From Pseudomonas cedrina subsp. cedrina (GTDB lineage Bacteria; Pseudomonadota; Gammaproteobacteria; Pseudomonadales; Pseudomonadaceae), in assembly GCF_001983175.1 (NCBI RefSeq), contig NZ_MNPW01000002.1, forward strand, positions 518,019 to 582,018: a DNA stretch of 64,000 nt, given 5' to 3'. The notes beneath the pieces were generated by a model that saw nothing but the letters and a program-made list of their open reading frames with translations, was not told where the DNA came from and made no database searches. Below are positions 37,014 to 48,589 of the stretch, in pieces (the stretch's first letter is position 1; the number at the start of each line of letters is the position of its first letter). The translations under genes and the position numbers were made by a program.

Positions 37014-39845
37014 ATGCAAGAAAGCGTGATGCAGCGCATGTGGAACAGCGGCTATCTTTCAGGTGGTAACGCTGCCTATGTGGAAGAGCTTTATGAGCTC
37101 TACCTGCACGACCCTAACGCTGTGCCAGAAGAATGGCGCACCAAATTTCAGACGTTGTCTTCAGACGGCAACGCTGCCACCGATGTATCGCACGCAACGA
37201 TTCGCGATCAGTTTGTGCTGCTGGCAAAGAACCAGCGCCGCGCCCAACCGGTTTCCGCCGGTAGCGTGAGCAGTGAGCACGAGAAGAAGCAAGTTGAAGT
37301 ATTGCGACTGATCCAGGCCTACCGGATGCGTGGCCACCAGGCGGCCCAGCTTGACCCGCTGGGGCTCTGGCAGCGTCCTGCACCGGCTGACCTGTCGATC
37401 AATCATTACGGCTTGACCAATGCCGATCTTGATACGACCTTCCGTGCCGGCGACCTGTTCATCGGCAAAGAGGAAGCGAGCCTACGCGAAATTCACGAAG
37501 CGTTGCAGCAGACATATTGCCGCACCATCGGCGCTGAGTTCACGCACATCACCGATTCCGAGCAGCGCCACTGGTTCCAGCATCGCCTGGAAGGTGTGCG
37601 TGGCCGTCCGGTGCTGTCCGCCGACGTCCGCGGCCACCTGCTTGAGCGCGTCACCGCGGCCGAGGGCCTGGAAAAATACCTGGGTACCAAATACCCGGGC
37701 ACCAAGCGTTTCGGCCTGGAAGGCGGCGAAAGCCTGATCCCGATGCTCGACGAGATGATCCAGCGTTCCGGTTCGTACGGCACCAAGGAAGTCGTGATCG
37801 GCATGGCCCACCGGGGTCGCCTGAACGTGTTGGTCAACACCTTCGGCAAGAACCCGCGTGATCTGTTCGACGAGTTCGAAGGCAAGAAGAAGGTCGAACT
37901 GGGTTCCGGTGACGTTAAATACCACCAGGGTTTCTCGTCCAACGTGATGACCACCGGCGGTGAAGTTCACCTGGCCATGGCCTTCAACCCATCCCACCTG
38001 GAAATCGTTTCTCCAGTGGTCGAGGGTTCGGTCCGTGCTCGTCAGGATCGTCGCAATGACACCACCGGTGAAAAGGTCCTGCCGATTTCCATCCACGGTG
38101 ACGCGGCATTCGCCGGTCAAGGCGTGGTCCTGGAAACCTTCCAGATGTCGCAGACCCGCGGCTTCAAGACCGGCGGTACCGTTCACATCGTGATCAACAA
38201 CCAGGTTGGCTTCACCATCAGCAACCCGCTGGACGCGCGTTCCACCGAGTACGCCACCGACGTTGCCAAGATGATCCAGGCGCCGATCCTCCATGTGAAT
38301 GGCGATGATCCGGAAGCCGTGCTGTTCGTGACCCAACTGGCTATCGACTACCGCATGCAGTTCAAGCGTGACGTGGTGATCGACCTGGTGTGTTACCGCC
38401 GTCGCGGTCACAACGAAGCGGACGAGCCAAGCGGCACCCAGCCGTTGATGTACCAGCAGATCGCCAAGCAGCGCACCACCCGTGAGCTGTATGCCGAAAG
38501 CCTGACCAAGGCCGGTATTGTTGATGAGGCGCGTGTTCAGGCCAAGATCGATGAATACCGCAACGCGCTGGACAATGGTCTGCATGTTGTAAAAAGCCTG
38601 GTTAAAGAGCCGAACAAAGAGCTGTTCGTCGACTGGCGTCCGTACCTGGGCCATGCCTGGACTGCGCGTCACGATACGACCTTCGATCTGAAGACCTTGC
38701 AGGAATTGTCCGCCAAGCTGCTGGAAATTCCGGACGGCTTCGTGGTTCAGCGCCAGGTCTCGAAGATCTACGAAGATCGTCAGAAGATGCAAGCCGGCGG
38801 CCTGCCGATCAACTGGGGTTACGCCGAAACCATGGCGTACGCAACCCTGGCGTTCGAAGGTCACCCGATCCGCATGACCGGCCAGGACATCGGCCGTGGT
38901 ACGTTCTCGCACCGCCATGCCGTGCTGCACAACCAGAAAGACGCGGGCACCTACATCCCGTTGCAGAACCTGTACGCAGGCCAGCCGCGTTTCGACCTGT
39001 ACGATTCGTTCCTGTCCGAAGAAGCCGTACTGGCGTTCGAATATGGCTACTCGACCACCACGCCTCAGGCGCTGGTGATCTGGGAAGCCCAGTTCGGCGA
39101 CTTCGCCAACGGTGCCCAGGTGGTGATCGACCAGTTCATCACCAGCGGCGAGCACAAGTGGGGCCGCCTGTGCGGTTTGACCATGCTGCTGCCACACGGT
39201 TATGAAGGCCAGGGTCCCGAGCACTCCTCGGCCCGTCTGGAGCGTTACCTGCAGCTGTGTGCCGAGCACAACATCCAGGTGTGCGTGCCGACGACCCCGG
39301 CGCAGATCTACCACTTGCTGCGTCGCCAGGTGATCCGCCCGCTGCGCAAGCCGCTGGTCGTGCTGACACCGAAGTCGCTGCTGCGGCATAAACTGGCGGT
39401 CTCGACCCTGGAAGATCTGGCGGATGGTTCGTTCCAGACCGTTATTCCGGAAATCGACACGCTGGAAGCGGCCAAGGTGACTCGCCTGGTCCTGTGCAGC
39501 GGCAAGGTCTACTACGACTTGCTGGAAAAACGCCGTGCCGAAGGCCGCGAAGACATCGCCATCGTGCGTATCGAGCAGCTTTACCCGTTCCCGGAAGACG
39601 ACCTGATGGAGGCCATCGCGCCTTACACAAACCTCACTCACGTGGTGTGGTGCCAGGAAGAACCGATGAACCAGGGCGCGTGGTACAGCAGCCAGCATCA
39701 TTTGCGTCGCAGCATCGGCAACCATAACAAGGCCCTGGGCCTGGAGTACGCCGGTCGTGATGCTTCTGCTGCACCTGCCTGTGGTTATGCGTCGATGCAC
39801 GCCGAACAGCAGGAAAAACTGCTGCAAGATGCCTTCACTGTTTAA
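37014..39845 (+). CDS. sucA: 2-oxoglutarate dehydrogenase E1 component
   Basis: SucA is the thiamine-diphosphate decarboxylase of the 2-oxoglutarate dehydrogenase complex. The 943-residue protein begins MQESVMQRMWNSGYLSGGNA. It shows the substrate/cofactor segments EVVIGMAHRGRLNVLVN and HGDAAFAGQG, and the pyrophosphate/Mg region with RRRGHNEADEP. The C-terminal transketolase-like part contains GQDIGRGTFSHRHAVLH. The start follows CGAGGGTGACC. It is next in line after sdhB in the usual Pseudomonas supercluster. Confidence 0.97.
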   Translation: MQESVMQRMWNSGYLSGGNAAYVEELYELYLHDPNAVPEEWRTKFQTLSSDGNAATDVSHATIRDQFVLLAKNQRRAQPVSAGSVSSEHEKKQVEVLRLIQAYRMRGHQAAQLDPLGLWQRPAPADLSINHYGLTNADLDTTFRAGDLFIGKEEASLREIHEALQQTYCRTIGAEFTHITDSEQRHWFQHRLEGVRGRPVLSADVRGHLLERVTAAEGLEKYLGTKYPGTKRFGLEGGESLIPMLDEMIQRSGSYGTKEVVIGMAHRGRLNVLVNTFGKNPRDLFDEFEGKKKVELGSGDVKYHQGFSSNVMTTGGEVHLAMAFNPSHLEIVSPVVEGSVRARQDRRNDTTGEKVLPISIHGDAAFAGQGVVLETFQMSQTRGFKTGGTVHIVINNQVGFTISNPLDARSTEYATDVAKMIQAPILHVNGDDPEAVLFVTQLAIDYRMQFKRDVVIDLVCYRRRGHNEADEPSGTQPLMYQQIAKQRTTRELYAESLTKAGIVDEARVQAKIDEYRNALDNGLHVVKSLVKEPNKELFVDWRPYLGHAWTARHDTTFDLKTLQELSAKLLEIPDGFVVQRQVSKIYEDRQKMQAGGLPINWGYAETMAYATLAFEGHPIRMTGQDIGRGTFSHRHAVLHNQKDAGTYIPLQNLYAGQPRFDLYDSFLSEEAVLAFEYGYSTTTPQALVIWEAQFGDFANGAQVVIDQFITSGEHKWGRLCGLTMLLPHGYEGQGPEHSSARLERYLQLCAEHNIQVCVPTTPAQIYHLLRRQVIRPLRKPLVVLTPKSLLRHKLAVSTLEDLADGSFQTVIPEIDTLEAAKVTRLVLCSGKVYYDLLEKRRAEGREDIAIVRIEQLYPFPEDDLMEAIAPYTNLTHVVWCQEEPMNQGAWYSSQHHLRRSIGNHNKALGLEYAGRDASAAPACGYASMHAEQQEKLLQDAFTV

Positions 39846-39889
39846 CGCCTTCGCGCTGACTGAAACCGAATTTTAAGGACCCACAGATA

Positions 39890-41110
39890 ATGGCTATCGA
39901 AATCAAAGCCCCGTCATTCCCGGAATCGGTTGCCGATGGCACCGTTGCCACCTGGCACAAGAAACCAGGCGAGGCCGTCAAGCGTGACGACCTGATCGTC
40001 GACATCGAGACCGACAAGGTCGTGCTGGAAGTATTGGCCGAAGCTGACGGCGTGCTGGGCGCAATCGTTGCCGAAGAGGGCGCGACCGTTCTGTCGAACC
40101 AGGTGCTGGGCTCGATCGAAGAGGGCAGCGCTGCTGCTGCGCCTGCCGCCGCCGCACCGGCTGCCGCTTCGGCTCCAGCCGCCGCTCCGGCCGCGGGTGG
40201 CGAAGACCCGATCGCTGCACCGGCTGCTCGCCAGCTGGCTGACGAGAACGGCATCAACTTGGCGTCCATCAAAGGCACCGGCAAAGATGGCCGCGTGACC
40301 AAGGAAGACGTGGTTGCCGCTGTTGAAGCCAAGAAAAACGCCCCGGCCGCCGCGCCTGTCAAGGCCGCTGCACCGGCTGCCGCCGCGCCTGTGTTCGCTG
40401 CCGGCGACCGTACCGAGAAGCGTGTGCCGATGACCCGCGTACGGGCCACCGTGGCCAAGCGTCTGGTTGAAGCACAGTCGAACATGGCGATGCTGACCAC
40501 CTTCAACGAAGTCGACATGACCGAAGTCATGGCCCTGCGTTCGAAGTACAAGGACCTGTTCGAGAAGTCCCACAACGGCGTGCGCCTGGGCTTCATGTCC
40601 TTCTTCGTGAAGGCGGCTACCGAAGCGCTGAAGCGCTACCCGGCGGTCAACGCTTCCATCGATGGCACCGACATCGTTTACCATGGCTACGCCGATATCG
40701 GCGTTGCCGTGTCCAGCGACCGTGGCCTGGTGGTTCCGGTACTGCGTAATGCCGAACTGATGAGCCTGGCTGAAATCGAAGGCGGCATCGCCGGCTTCGG
40801 CAAGAAAGCCCGTGACGGCAAACTGACCATCGATGAGATGACCGGTGGTACCTTCACCATCACCAACGGTGGTACCTTCGGTTCGATGATGTCGACCCCG
40901 ATCGTCAACCCGCCACAAGCCGCAATCCTGGGCATGCACAACATCATCCAGCGTCCGATGGCCATCAACGGCCAGGTCGTGATCCGCCCGATGATGTACC
41001 TGGCGCTGTCTTACGATCACCGCCTGATCGACGGTAAAGAAGCCGTGACTTTCCTGGTGACCATCAAGAATCTGCTGGAAGACCCGGCTCGTCTGCTGCT
41101 GGACATCTGA
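39890..41110 (+). CDS. sucB: Dihydrolipoyl succinyltransferase (E2 of OGDH)
   Basis: SucB forms the cubic core of the complex and transfers succinyl groups to CoA. The 406-residue protein has a lipoyl domain with Lys43 in ETDKVVLEV, an Ala/Pro linker (about 80-105), a peripheral-subunit-binding domain with [19 protein letters not shown], a second Ala-rich linker, and the catalytic domain ending with [13 protein letters not shown] (catalytic His in DHRLIDG). Spacing after sucA is 44 bases. Confidence 0.97.
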   Translation: MAIEIKAPSFPESVADGTVATWHKKPGEAVKRDDLIVDIETDKVVLEVLAEADGVLGAIVAEEGATVLSNQVLGSIEEGSAAAAPAAAAPAAASAPAAAPAAGGEDPIAAPAARQLADENGINLASIKGTGKDGRVTKEDVVAAVEAKKNAPAAAPVKAAAPAAAAPVFAAGDRTEKRVPMTRVRATVAKRLVEAQSNMAMLTTFNEVDMTEVMALRSKYKDLFEKSHNGVRLGFMSFFVKAATEALKRYPAVNASIDGTDIVYHGYADIGVAVSSDRGLVVPVLRNAELMSLAEIEGGIAGFGKKARDGKLTIDEMTGGTFTITNGGTFGSMMSTPIVNPPQAAILGMHNIIQRPMAINGQVVIRPMMYLALSYDHRLIDGKEAVTFLVTIKNLLEDPARLLLDI

Positions 41111-41124
41111 TAAAGCAGCTTCAT

Positions 41125-41168
41125 GCTGCGAGCTGCAAGCTGTAAGGAAAATCAGCTTGGCTCGCAGC
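41125..41168. repeat. Imperfect inverted repeat between sucB and lpdG
   Basis: GCTGCGAGCTGCAAGCTG (41125-41142) pairs with CAGCTTGGCTCGCAGC (41153-41168), allowing a two-base bulge. More AAGCTTG/GCTTGAAGC copies follow up to 41190. It resembles the AGCTGCAAGCT-rich intergenic repeats common in Pseudomonas and would form a hairpin in the operon transcript. Confidence 0.65.
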
Positions 41169-41179
41169 TTGACGCTTGA

Positions 41180-42646
<1,467 letters not shown>

Positions 42647-42682
42647 GCGAGATAATAAGAAACCACGGCGGAGTTGCCCGTC

Positions 42683-42706
42683 GTGAGCCTTGCGCGCAAG
42701 ACTCAC
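42683..42706. repeat. 24-bp near-perfect palindrome between lpdG and sucC
   Basis: The sequence is a GTGAG arm, a core CTTGCGCGCAAG (42689-42700) that is perfectly self-complementary, and a CTCAC arm. A single non-complementary pair separates core and arms. Further CTTGCGC copies follow in the same 204-base gap. It may be a hairpin in the operon transcript or a protein site. Confidence 0.6.
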
Positions 42707-42850
42707 CGCGGAATATCCGCTGGACGCAGCCTTGCGCAGCTTTACGGGCCATAAGCCCCGCAAGTTGCGCAAGCAGCAGTCACAGGTGGCGCGGCACTCA
42801 TAATGAGCGCAGCGCCGAATGCGCAGTACCTAACGAAGACGGTAAAAAGC

Positions 42851-44017
42851 ATGAATCTTCACGAGTATCAGGGTAAGCAGCTGTTCGCTGAATACGGCCT
42901 GCCAGTTTCCAAGGGCTACGCAGTAGACACCCCGGAAGCAGCAGCAGAAGCCTGCGACAAGATCGGCGGCACCGAGTGGGTCGTCAAAGCCCAGGTCCAC
43001 GCCGGTGGTCGCGGTAAAGCGGGCGGCGTCAAGCTGGTTCGCAGCAAAGAAGACGCCAAGGCCTTCGCACAGCAGTGGCTGGGCAAGCGTCTGGTGACTT
43101 ACCAGACTGATGCCAATGGCCAGCCAGTCACCAAGATCCTGGTTGAATCGTGCACTGATATCGCTAAAGAGCTGTACCTGGGCGCTGTCGTTGACCGTTC
43201 GAGCCGTCGCATCGTGTTCATGGCTTCCACCGAAGGTGGCGTGGACATTGAAAAGATCGCCGAAGAAACCCCAGAAAAAATTCTGAAGGCCACTATCGAT
43301 CCATTGGTTGGCGCACAGCCATTCCAGGGGCGCGAGCTGGCTTTCCAGCTGGGCCTGGAAGGCAAGCAAGTTGCCCAGTTCGCCAAGATCTTCGTCGGTC
43401 TGGCCAAACTGTTCCAGGATCACGATCTGGCCCTGCTGGAAGTGAACCCGCTGGTGATCAAGGCTGATGGCGATCTGCACTGCCTGGACGCCAAGATCAA
43501 CATCGACGCCAACGCCATGTACCGTCAGCCTAAGCTGAAGACTTTCCACGATCCGTCGCAAGACGATCCGCGCGAAGCGCACGCCGCCAAGTTCGAACTG
43601 AACTACGTGGCCCTGGAAGGCAACATCGGTTGCATGGTCAACGGTGCCGGCCTGGCCATGGGTACCATGGACATCGTCAACCTGCATGGCGGCAAGCCAG
43701 CCAACTTCCTCGACGTGGGCGGCGGTGCTACCAAGGAACGCGTTACCGAAGCGTTCAAGATCATCCTGTCCGACTCCAACGTCGCCGCAGTACTGGTCAA
43801 CATCTTCGGCGGCATCGTTCGTTGCGACATGATTGCCGAAGGCATCATCGGTGCAGTGAAAGAAGTCGGCGTTAAAATCCCGGTTGTTGTTCGCCTTGAA
43901 GGCAACAACGCTGAACTGGGCGCTAAAGTACTGGCAGAAAGCGGTTTGAACATCATCGCGGCTACCAGCCTGACCGACGCTGCTCAACAAGTTGTCAAAG
44001 CTGCGGAGGGCAAATAA
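42851..44017 (+). CDS. sucC: Succinyl-CoA synthetase beta subunit
   Basis: SucC binds ADP/GDP and succinate in the reversible step that makes ATP/GTP from succinyl-CoA. The 388-residue protein starts [20 protein letters not shown]. It has the ATP-grasp fold ([26 protein letters not shown]) and the C-terminal [17 protein letters not shown] and [11 protein letters not shown]. The start is chosen on family agreement; the ribosome site is weak. The stop overlaps the sucD start (TAATG). Confidence 0.97.
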   Translation: MNLHEYQGKQLFAEYGLPVSKGYAVDTPEAAAEACDKIGGTEWVVKAQVHAGGRGKAGGVKLVRSKEDAKAFAQQWLGKRLVTYQTDANGQPVTKILVESCTDIAKELYLGAVVDRSSRRIVFMASTEGGVDIEKIAEETPEKILKATIDPLVGAQPFQGRELAFQLGLEGKQVAQFAKIFVGLAKLFQDHDLALLEVNPLVIKADGDLHCLDAKINIDANAMYRQPKLKTFHDPSQDDPREAHAAKFELNYVALEGNIGCMVNGAGLAMGTMDIVNLHGGKPANFLDVGGGATKERVTEAFKIILSDSNVAAVLVNIFGGIVRCDMIAEGIIGAVKEVGVKIPVVVRLEGNNAELGAKVLAESGLNIIAATSLTDAAQQVVKAAEGK

Positions 44018-44898
44018 TGAGCGTCCTGATCAATAAAGACACCAAAGTTATCTGCCAGGGTATTACCGGTTCGCAAGGTAGTTTCCACACCCAGCAAGCC
44101 ATCGAATACGGCACCAAGATGGTTGGCGGCGTAACCCCTGGTAAAGGCGGCACCGAACACCTGGGCCTGCCCGTGTTCAATACCGTGAAAGATGCTGTAG
44201 AAAAAACTGGCGCCACCGCCAGCGTGATCTACGTTCCAGCACCTTTCTGCAAAGACTCCATCCTGGAAGCGGCATTCGGCGGCATCAAGCTGATCGTCTG
44301 CATCACCGAAGGCATTCCTACCCTGGACATGCTGGACGCTAAAGTGAAGTGCGACGAGCTGGGCGTAGTCCTGATCGGCCCTAACTGCCCAGGCGTGATC
44401 ACCCCAGGCGAATGCAAGATCGGCATCATGCCGGGTCACATTCACTTGCCAGGCAAAGTCGGTATCGTTTCCCGTTCCGGCACCCTGACCTACGAAGCTG
44501 TGAAGCAGACCACTGACGCCGGTTTCGGTCAGTCGACTTGCGTCGGCATCGGCGGTGACCCGATCCCGGGCTCCAACTTCATCGACATCCTGAAGCTGTT
44601 CCAGGAAGACCCGAAGACCGAAGCGATCGTGATGATCGGTGAGATCGGCGGTTCGGCTGAAGAAGAAGCGGCTGCCTACATCAAGGCACACGTGACCAAG
44701 CCGGTTGTTTCCTACATCGCTGGTGTGACTGCCCCTGCGGGCAAGCGCATGGGCCATGCGGGCGCAATCATCTCCGGTGGCAAGGGTACTGCAGACGAGA
44801 AGTTTGCTGCCCTGGAAGACGCAGGTGTTAAAACCGTGCGTTCGCTGGCAGACATCGGCAAGGCTTTGTCCGAGCTGACTGGCTGGGCTGTCAAGTAA
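44017..44898 (+). CDS. sucD: Succinyl-CoA synthetase alpha subunit
   Basis: SucD carries the CoA site and the phosphohistidine intermediate. The 293-residue protein has the CoA-binding motif [19 protein letters not shown] and the active histidine in [16 protein letters not shown]. It is the last gene of the sdh-suc cluster and is followed by a clear terminator. Confidence 0.97.
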   Translation: MSVLINKDTKVICQGITGSQGSFHTQQAIEYGTKMVGGVTPGKGGTEHLGLPVFNTVKDAVEKTGATASVIYVPAPFCKDSILEAAFGGIKLIVCITEGIPTLDMLDAKVKCDELGVVLIGPNCPGVITPGECKIGIMPGHIHLPGKVGIVSRSGTLTYEAVKQTTDAGFGQSTCVGIGGDPIPGSNFIDILKLFQEDPKTEAIVMIGEIGGSAEEEAAAYIKAHVTKPVVSYIAGVTAPAGKRMGHAGAIISGGKGTADEKFAALEDAGVKTVRSLADIGKALSELTGWAVK

Positions 44899-44929
44899 GC
44901 TTCGCGCTTAGCTGACGCTTCATCCACAC

Positions 44930-44953
44930 AAAGGCCACCTTCGGGTGGCCTTT
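44930..44953 (+). terminator. Terminator of the sdh-suc cluster
   Basis: A 10-bp stem AAAGGCCACC/GGTGGCCTTT with a TTCG tetraloop lies 31 bases after the sucD stop. Confidence 0.92.
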
Positions 44954-44999
44954 GTGCGTTCTGGGATACTTACATTTTTTGAATTGAACTCGATCCCCT

Positions 45000-45084
45000 G
45001 TGGGAGCTGGCTTGCCTGCGAATGCATCGACACGGTTTTCCTGATACACCGAGGTGTCTGCATCGCAGGCAAGCCAGCTCCCAC
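45000..45084. repeat. REP doublet, GTGGGAGCTGGCTTGCC type
   Basis: Convergent arms with GCGAATGCA/TGCATCGC inner sequence. It occupies part of the 430-base gap between sucD and brnQ. Confidence 0.92.
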
Positions 45085-45328
45085 AGAGGTCAGTAATGCC
45101 AAATTAAGTATGAAAACGCGACATGAAAGTGTCGCTTATCGGACAGTTCGCCCCGCAACAGTGCGCTTGTCAGCCTAATTCGGTAACCTAGCCGCCTCTT
45201 TATGCGTCCGCCTCCCAAAAGGAAGCCGCGCGCTGGACCCGTTGGCTCCCATAAGGGCCGGCAGTATTTCCCTCATCCATAGGGAATCCCCCTCTAAATT
45301 CCGATTCAGTAGTGTGGTATTTCCTTAA
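45085..45328 (+). promoter_or_regulatory. Leader region of brnQ
   Basis: These 244 bases contain no gene. A short hairpin TTCCC/GGGAA around 45269-45287 and several C-rich runs (45280-45297) lie before the start. The ATG of brnQ follows TTTCCTTAA, which offers no ribosome-binding sequence. I could not place a promoter with confidence. Confidence 0.4.
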
Positions 45329-46642
45329 ATGAAAGTGTTGAAAAGCCAGGATATCCTGGCGCTTGGCTTCATGACGTTTGCCCTGTTCGTGGGCGCTGGC
45401 AACATCATCTTTCCGCCTATCGTTGGTTTGCAGTCCGGGCCTCACGTCTGGATGGCGGCGCTGGGCTTCCTGATCACTGCCGTGGGTTTGCCGGTGGTTA
45501 CTGTGATTGCCCTGGCCAAGGTCGGTGGCGGCATGGACGCGTTGAGCAGCCCGATCGGCAAGATCGCCGGTGGCCTGCTGGCAGCGGCGGCGTACCTGGC
45601 GGTAGGCCCGCTGTTCGCCACCCCGCGTACCGCAACCGTATCCTTCGAAGTGGGCCTGGCGCCGCTGACCGGCGAAAGCCCGCTGGCGCTGTTTCTCTAC
45701 AGCTCGGTGTACTTCCTGGTAGTGTTTTTTGTTTCCCTGTACCCCGGTCGACTGCTGGACACGGTAGGTCGCTTCCTTGCGCCGCTGAAGATCATCGCCC
45801 TGGCCATCCTCGGCATCGCCGCATTCGCCTTGCCGGTTGGTGACGTGGGTGTCGCCACCCCGAAATACGTGGCGGCGCCGTTCTCCGAGGGCTTCATCAA
45901 TGGCTACCTGACCATGGATACCCTGGGCGCCCTGGTGTTCGGCATCGTGATCGTCAACGCCATTCGTTCCCGTGGTGTCGAGTCGCCGAAGCTGATCACC
46001 CGCTACGCCATCATTGCCGGCCTGATCGCCGGCGTGGGCCTGGCCCTGGTGTACATCAGCCTGTTCCGCCTGGGCTCGGGCAGTCATGAGGTCGCCGCCG
46101 GTGCCGCCAATGGCGCCGCGGTATTGCACGCCTATGTGCAACATACCTTCGGCTCCCTGGGCAGCGGCTTCCTGGCCGTGCTGATCTCCTTGGCCTGCCT
46201 GGTCACTGCCGTGGGCCTGACGTGTGCCTGCGCCGAGTATTTCAGCCGAGTCTTGCCGCTGTCCTACAAGACCCTGGTGGTGATCCTGGCGTTGTTCTCG
46301 CTGTTCGTGTCGAACCTGGGCCTGACCAAATTGATTGCCTTCTCGATCCCTGTACTGACCGCGATCTACCCGCCCTGCATCGTGCTGGTGGCGCTGAGCT
46401 TCTGCAAAGACTTCTGGCATGAGCAGGGCCGCATTGTGGGGCCGGTGATGCTGGTGTCGTTTATCTTTGGTTGCATCGATGCGCTCAAGGGCGCGGGTTT
46501 GGCCGGCTGGATGCCATCGCAGTTGGCGAATTTGCCGTTGAGCGAGCAAGGGCTGGCGTGGTTGGTGCCGTCGGTGATGACACTGGGCGTGGCGGCGGTG
46601 GTTGATCGCATGCTCGGCAAGCGTAGCGAAGCGATCGCGTAA
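45329..46642 (+). CDS. brnQ: Branched-chain amino acid transporter BrnQ/BraB (LIVCS family)
   Basis: This is a sodium-coupled importer of leucine, isoleucine and valine. The 437-residue protein has about 12 helices. It starts [20 protein letters not shown] and carries the family signature [18 protein letters not shown]. Internal motifs are [21 protein letters not shown] and [19 protein letters not shown]. It follows the sdh-suc cluster, as braB does in P. aeruginosa from memory. The absence of a visible ribosome site is notable. Confidence 0.94.
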   Translation: MKVLKSQDILALGFMTFALFVGAGNIIFPPIVGLQSGPHVWMAALGFLITAVGLPVVTVIALAKVGGGMDALSSPIGKIAGGLLAAAAYLAVGPLFATPRTATVSFEVGLAPLTGESPLALFLYSSVYFLVVFFVSLYPGRLLDTVGRFLAPLKIIALAILGIAAFALPVGDVGVATPKYVAAPFSEGFINGYLTMDTLGALVFGIVIVNAIRSRGVESPKLITRYAIIAGLIAGVGLALVYISLFRLGSGSHEVAAGAANGAAVLHAYVQHTFGSLGSGFLAVLISLACLVTAVGLTCACAEYFSRVLPLSYKTLVVILALFSLFVSNLGLTKLIAFSIPVLTAIYPPCIVLVALSFCKDFWHEQGRIVGPVMLVSFIFGCIDALKGAGLAGWMPSQLANLPLSEQGLAWLVPSVMTLGVAAVVDRMLGKRSEAIA

Positions 46643-46663
46643 CATCGCTTCAGGGCGACACGG

Positions 46664-46698
46664 AAATGCCTCGTATCAATCGATACGGGGCATTTTTT
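46664..46698 (+). terminator. Terminator after brnQ
   Basis: A 14-bp stem AAATGCCTCGTATC/GATACGGGGCATTT with one T-G pair is followed by TTTTTA. Confidence 0.93.
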
Positions 46699-46742
46699 AT
46701 GTGTGTATGGCTTACAAGCTCTAAAGTTGGAACACGGTCAAT

Positions 46743-46829
46743 GTGGGAGCTGGCTTGCCTGCGATAGCGGTGGATCAGTCAGCTCATCAGGTGCTGACCC
46801 ACCGTCTTCGCAGGCAAGCCAGCTCCCAC
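46743..46829. repeat. REP doublet, GTGGGAGCTGGCTTGCC type
   Basis: Convergent arms with inner GCGGTGG/CCACCGT pairing, between brnQ and the DUF599 gene. Confidence 0.92.
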
Positions 46830-46873
46830 CTTTTGTACCGCGTTTGCACCTATTCACCTGCATGAGGACCCGC

Positions 46874-47611
46874 ATGTCGTTCATCGAAGCCAATCAGATC
46901 CACCTGCTCGCCGCACTCTGGTTTGTCCTGTGCTGGGGCGGCTACACCCGCTACGCCATTTGGAAAGCCCGCGACACGGCATGCCTGGCCAGCGTGTTGC
47001 ATCTGTACCGTCAGGACTGGATGCGCCGCATGCTGCTGCGCGACAACCGCATCGCCGATGCCAGCGTGATCGGCAACCTGGAGCGCAATGCGTCATTCTT
47101 CGCGTCCAGTACCCTGATCATCCTGGCTGGCATTCTCACCGTGCTCGGCGCCTCGGAGCGCGCGGTGTCGCTGTTGGCGGACATCCCCATGGTGCAGCAG
47201 GCCTCCCAGGGCATGTCGGAAATCAAGCTGCTGTGCCTGGCGCTGGTATTCGTCTATGCGTTCTTCACGTTCAGCTGGTGCATGCGTCAGTACAACTTCG
47301 CAGCGGTGCTGGTCGGCTCGGCACCGATGATCGGTGAGCGGCACGTGTCGGAGCAGGAGCGCAACGCGTTTGCCCTGCGCGCGGCGCGGGTGATTTCCAT
47401 GGCCGCCAACCAGTTCAACTTTGGCCTGCGCGCTTATTACTTCGGCATGACCATGCTGGCGTGGTTTGTCAGCCCCTGGTTGTTCATGTTGATGAGCAGT
47501 GGGGTGGTGTTGGTGCTGTATCGCCGGGAGTTTCATTCCGACGTTCTGCAAGTGATGGTGTATACCCAGACGGATACACCGCCGGCCGAAGCTGTTAAAG
47601 ACGCGGCCTGA
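46874..47611 (+). CDS. DUF599 inner-membrane protein
   Basis: This 245-residue protein has about four membrane helices. It shows the DUF599 pattern RDWMRRMLLRDNRIADASVIGNLERNASFFASST, here seen as QDWMRRMLLRDNRIADAS, and the later QYNFAAVLVGSAP. Function unknown. ATG 46874 (MSFIEANQIHLL) is chosen because AGGA lies 6 bases before it. An ATG four codons upstream is also in frame. It is monocistronic, with a terminator just after. Confidence 0.85.
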   Translation: MSFIEANQIHLLAALWFVLCWGGYTRYAIWKARDTACLASVLHLYRQDWMRRMLLRDNRIADASVIGNLERNASFFASSTLIILAGILTVLGASERAVSLLADIPMVQQASQGMSEIKLLCLALVFVYAFFTFSWCMRQYNFAAVLVGSAPMIGERHVSEQERNAFALRAARVISMAANQFNFGLRAYYFGMTMLAWFVSPWLFMLMSSGVVLVLYRREFHSDVLQVMVYTQTDTPPAEAVKDAA

Positions 47612-47643
47612 TTAACCTTACAAATAAAAAACCCAGACAAAGT

Positions 47644-47674
47644 AAAGCCCGCTATGTAAGCGGGCTTTCTTTTT
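47644..47674. terminator. Terminator between convergent genes
   Basis: A 10-bp stem AAAGCCCGCT/AGCGGGCTTT is followed by CTTTTT. It lies between DUF599 and the small lipoprotein gene, which converge. Confidence 0.92.
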
Positions 47675-47701
47675 GCAGCTAAGCTATTTCAAGCCGCGGT
47701 C

Positions 47702-47953
47702 TCAAGAACCGGTGGCAGGGGTAGCAGGTGCTGCTTCTTTTGCGGCGGCTTCGTTCGATTCAGCCTGAGCTTTGGCAGCATCGGCGTTTTCTTTCGCAGC
47801 GTCGTTCACTTTATCCTGAGCCTTCGCCATATCTTTCTGAGCTTGCTCGGAATGCGAGGCAGCGTCTTGGGCTTTGTCTTCGGATTTCTTATCGCAGGCA
47901 GCGAGACCGAGGGCAGCGGCCAACATCATGGAAATAGCTAAAGTCTTGCGCAT
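47702..47953 (-). CDS. Small alanine-rich lipoprotein
   Basis: This is an 83-residue predicted lipoprotein with lipobox LAAC (Cys20) and Asp at position +2. In E. coli Asp+2 favours inner-membrane retention; the rule is less strict in Pseudomonas. The mature part is highly charged, rich in Ala, Lys, Glu and Asp, and likely one long helix with a disordered end. No family is recognised. AAGGAGAAACACCC precedes the ATG. Confidence 0.85.
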   Translation of the reverse strand: MRKTLAISMMLAAALGLAACDKKSEDKAQDAASHSEQAQKDMAKAQDKVNDAAKENADAAKAQAESNEAAAKEAAPATPATGS

Positions 47954-48112
47954 GGGTGTTTCTCCTTATTGAAGATATCTACTGGCCTTTCGAGCATGGC
48001 CGTTCAGTATTAGTTCCTTCTGGCGTTCAGATATATAAACCACCCGCGCCAAGGAACTTTCAGCTGCGCGTCTCTACTCCTCGAATCAACACACAATAAG
48101 AGTCTGGATCGA

Positions 48113-48589
48113 ATGACCGAAAATCCTCTGTTAGAGCGCGCGACGCGCTTTGTATCCGCCTTGCGCCATTGTCAGGTCCTCGGTATCAGCGCTTACGAGG
48201 CGACTGAAGCGGGCATGACGCTGGTCATGCCCTATGCACCGCATCTGGTGGGCGATCCCGGCTCCGGCGTGATCCACGGCGGCGCGCTGACCTCGCTGAT
48301 GGACACCGCCTGCGGCATGGCCACCCTGTGTGTCTTGCCGGAGTTTGAGGTGTGCCCGACCCTCGACCTGCGCATCGACTATATGCATCCCGCCGCGCCA
48401 CACCAGCCCGTGTACGGTTTTGCCCAGTGCTACCGGGTGACCACCGATGTGATCTTCACCCGCGGTTTCGCCTACCAGGCTGACCCGCAACAACCCATTG
48501 CCCAGGTGGTGGGCACGTTCATGCGCATGGGCAAGCACCTCAAGGGCACACAAGGGCTGGGCAGCACGCTCAAGGGAGAGCAGCTATGA
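48113..48589 (+). CDS. Hotdog-fold thioesterase (PaaI type), first of a pair
   Basis: This 158-residue hotdog protein carries the PaaI-type active segment GVIHGGALTSLMDTACGMA, with the catalytic aspartate in that helix. LDLRIDYMHPA matches the next strand. It probably hydrolyses an acyl-CoA or acyl-ACP thioester, but the acyl group is unknown. The stop overlaps the start of a second, diverged hotdog gene by 4 bases, so a heteromeric enzyme is plausible. Confidence 0.87.
   Translation: MTENPLLERATRFVSALRHCQVLGISAYEATEAGMTLVMPYAPHLVGDPGSGVIHGGALTSLMDTACGMATLCVLPEFEVCPTLDLRIDYMHPAAPHQPVYGFAQCYRVTTDVIFTRGFAYQADPQQPIAQVVGTFMRMGKHLKGTQGLGSTLKGEQL

Noticed and set aside
37482..39827. 781-codon minus-strand open frame opposite sucA
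   Set aside because: Antisense shadow of a highly conserved gene.
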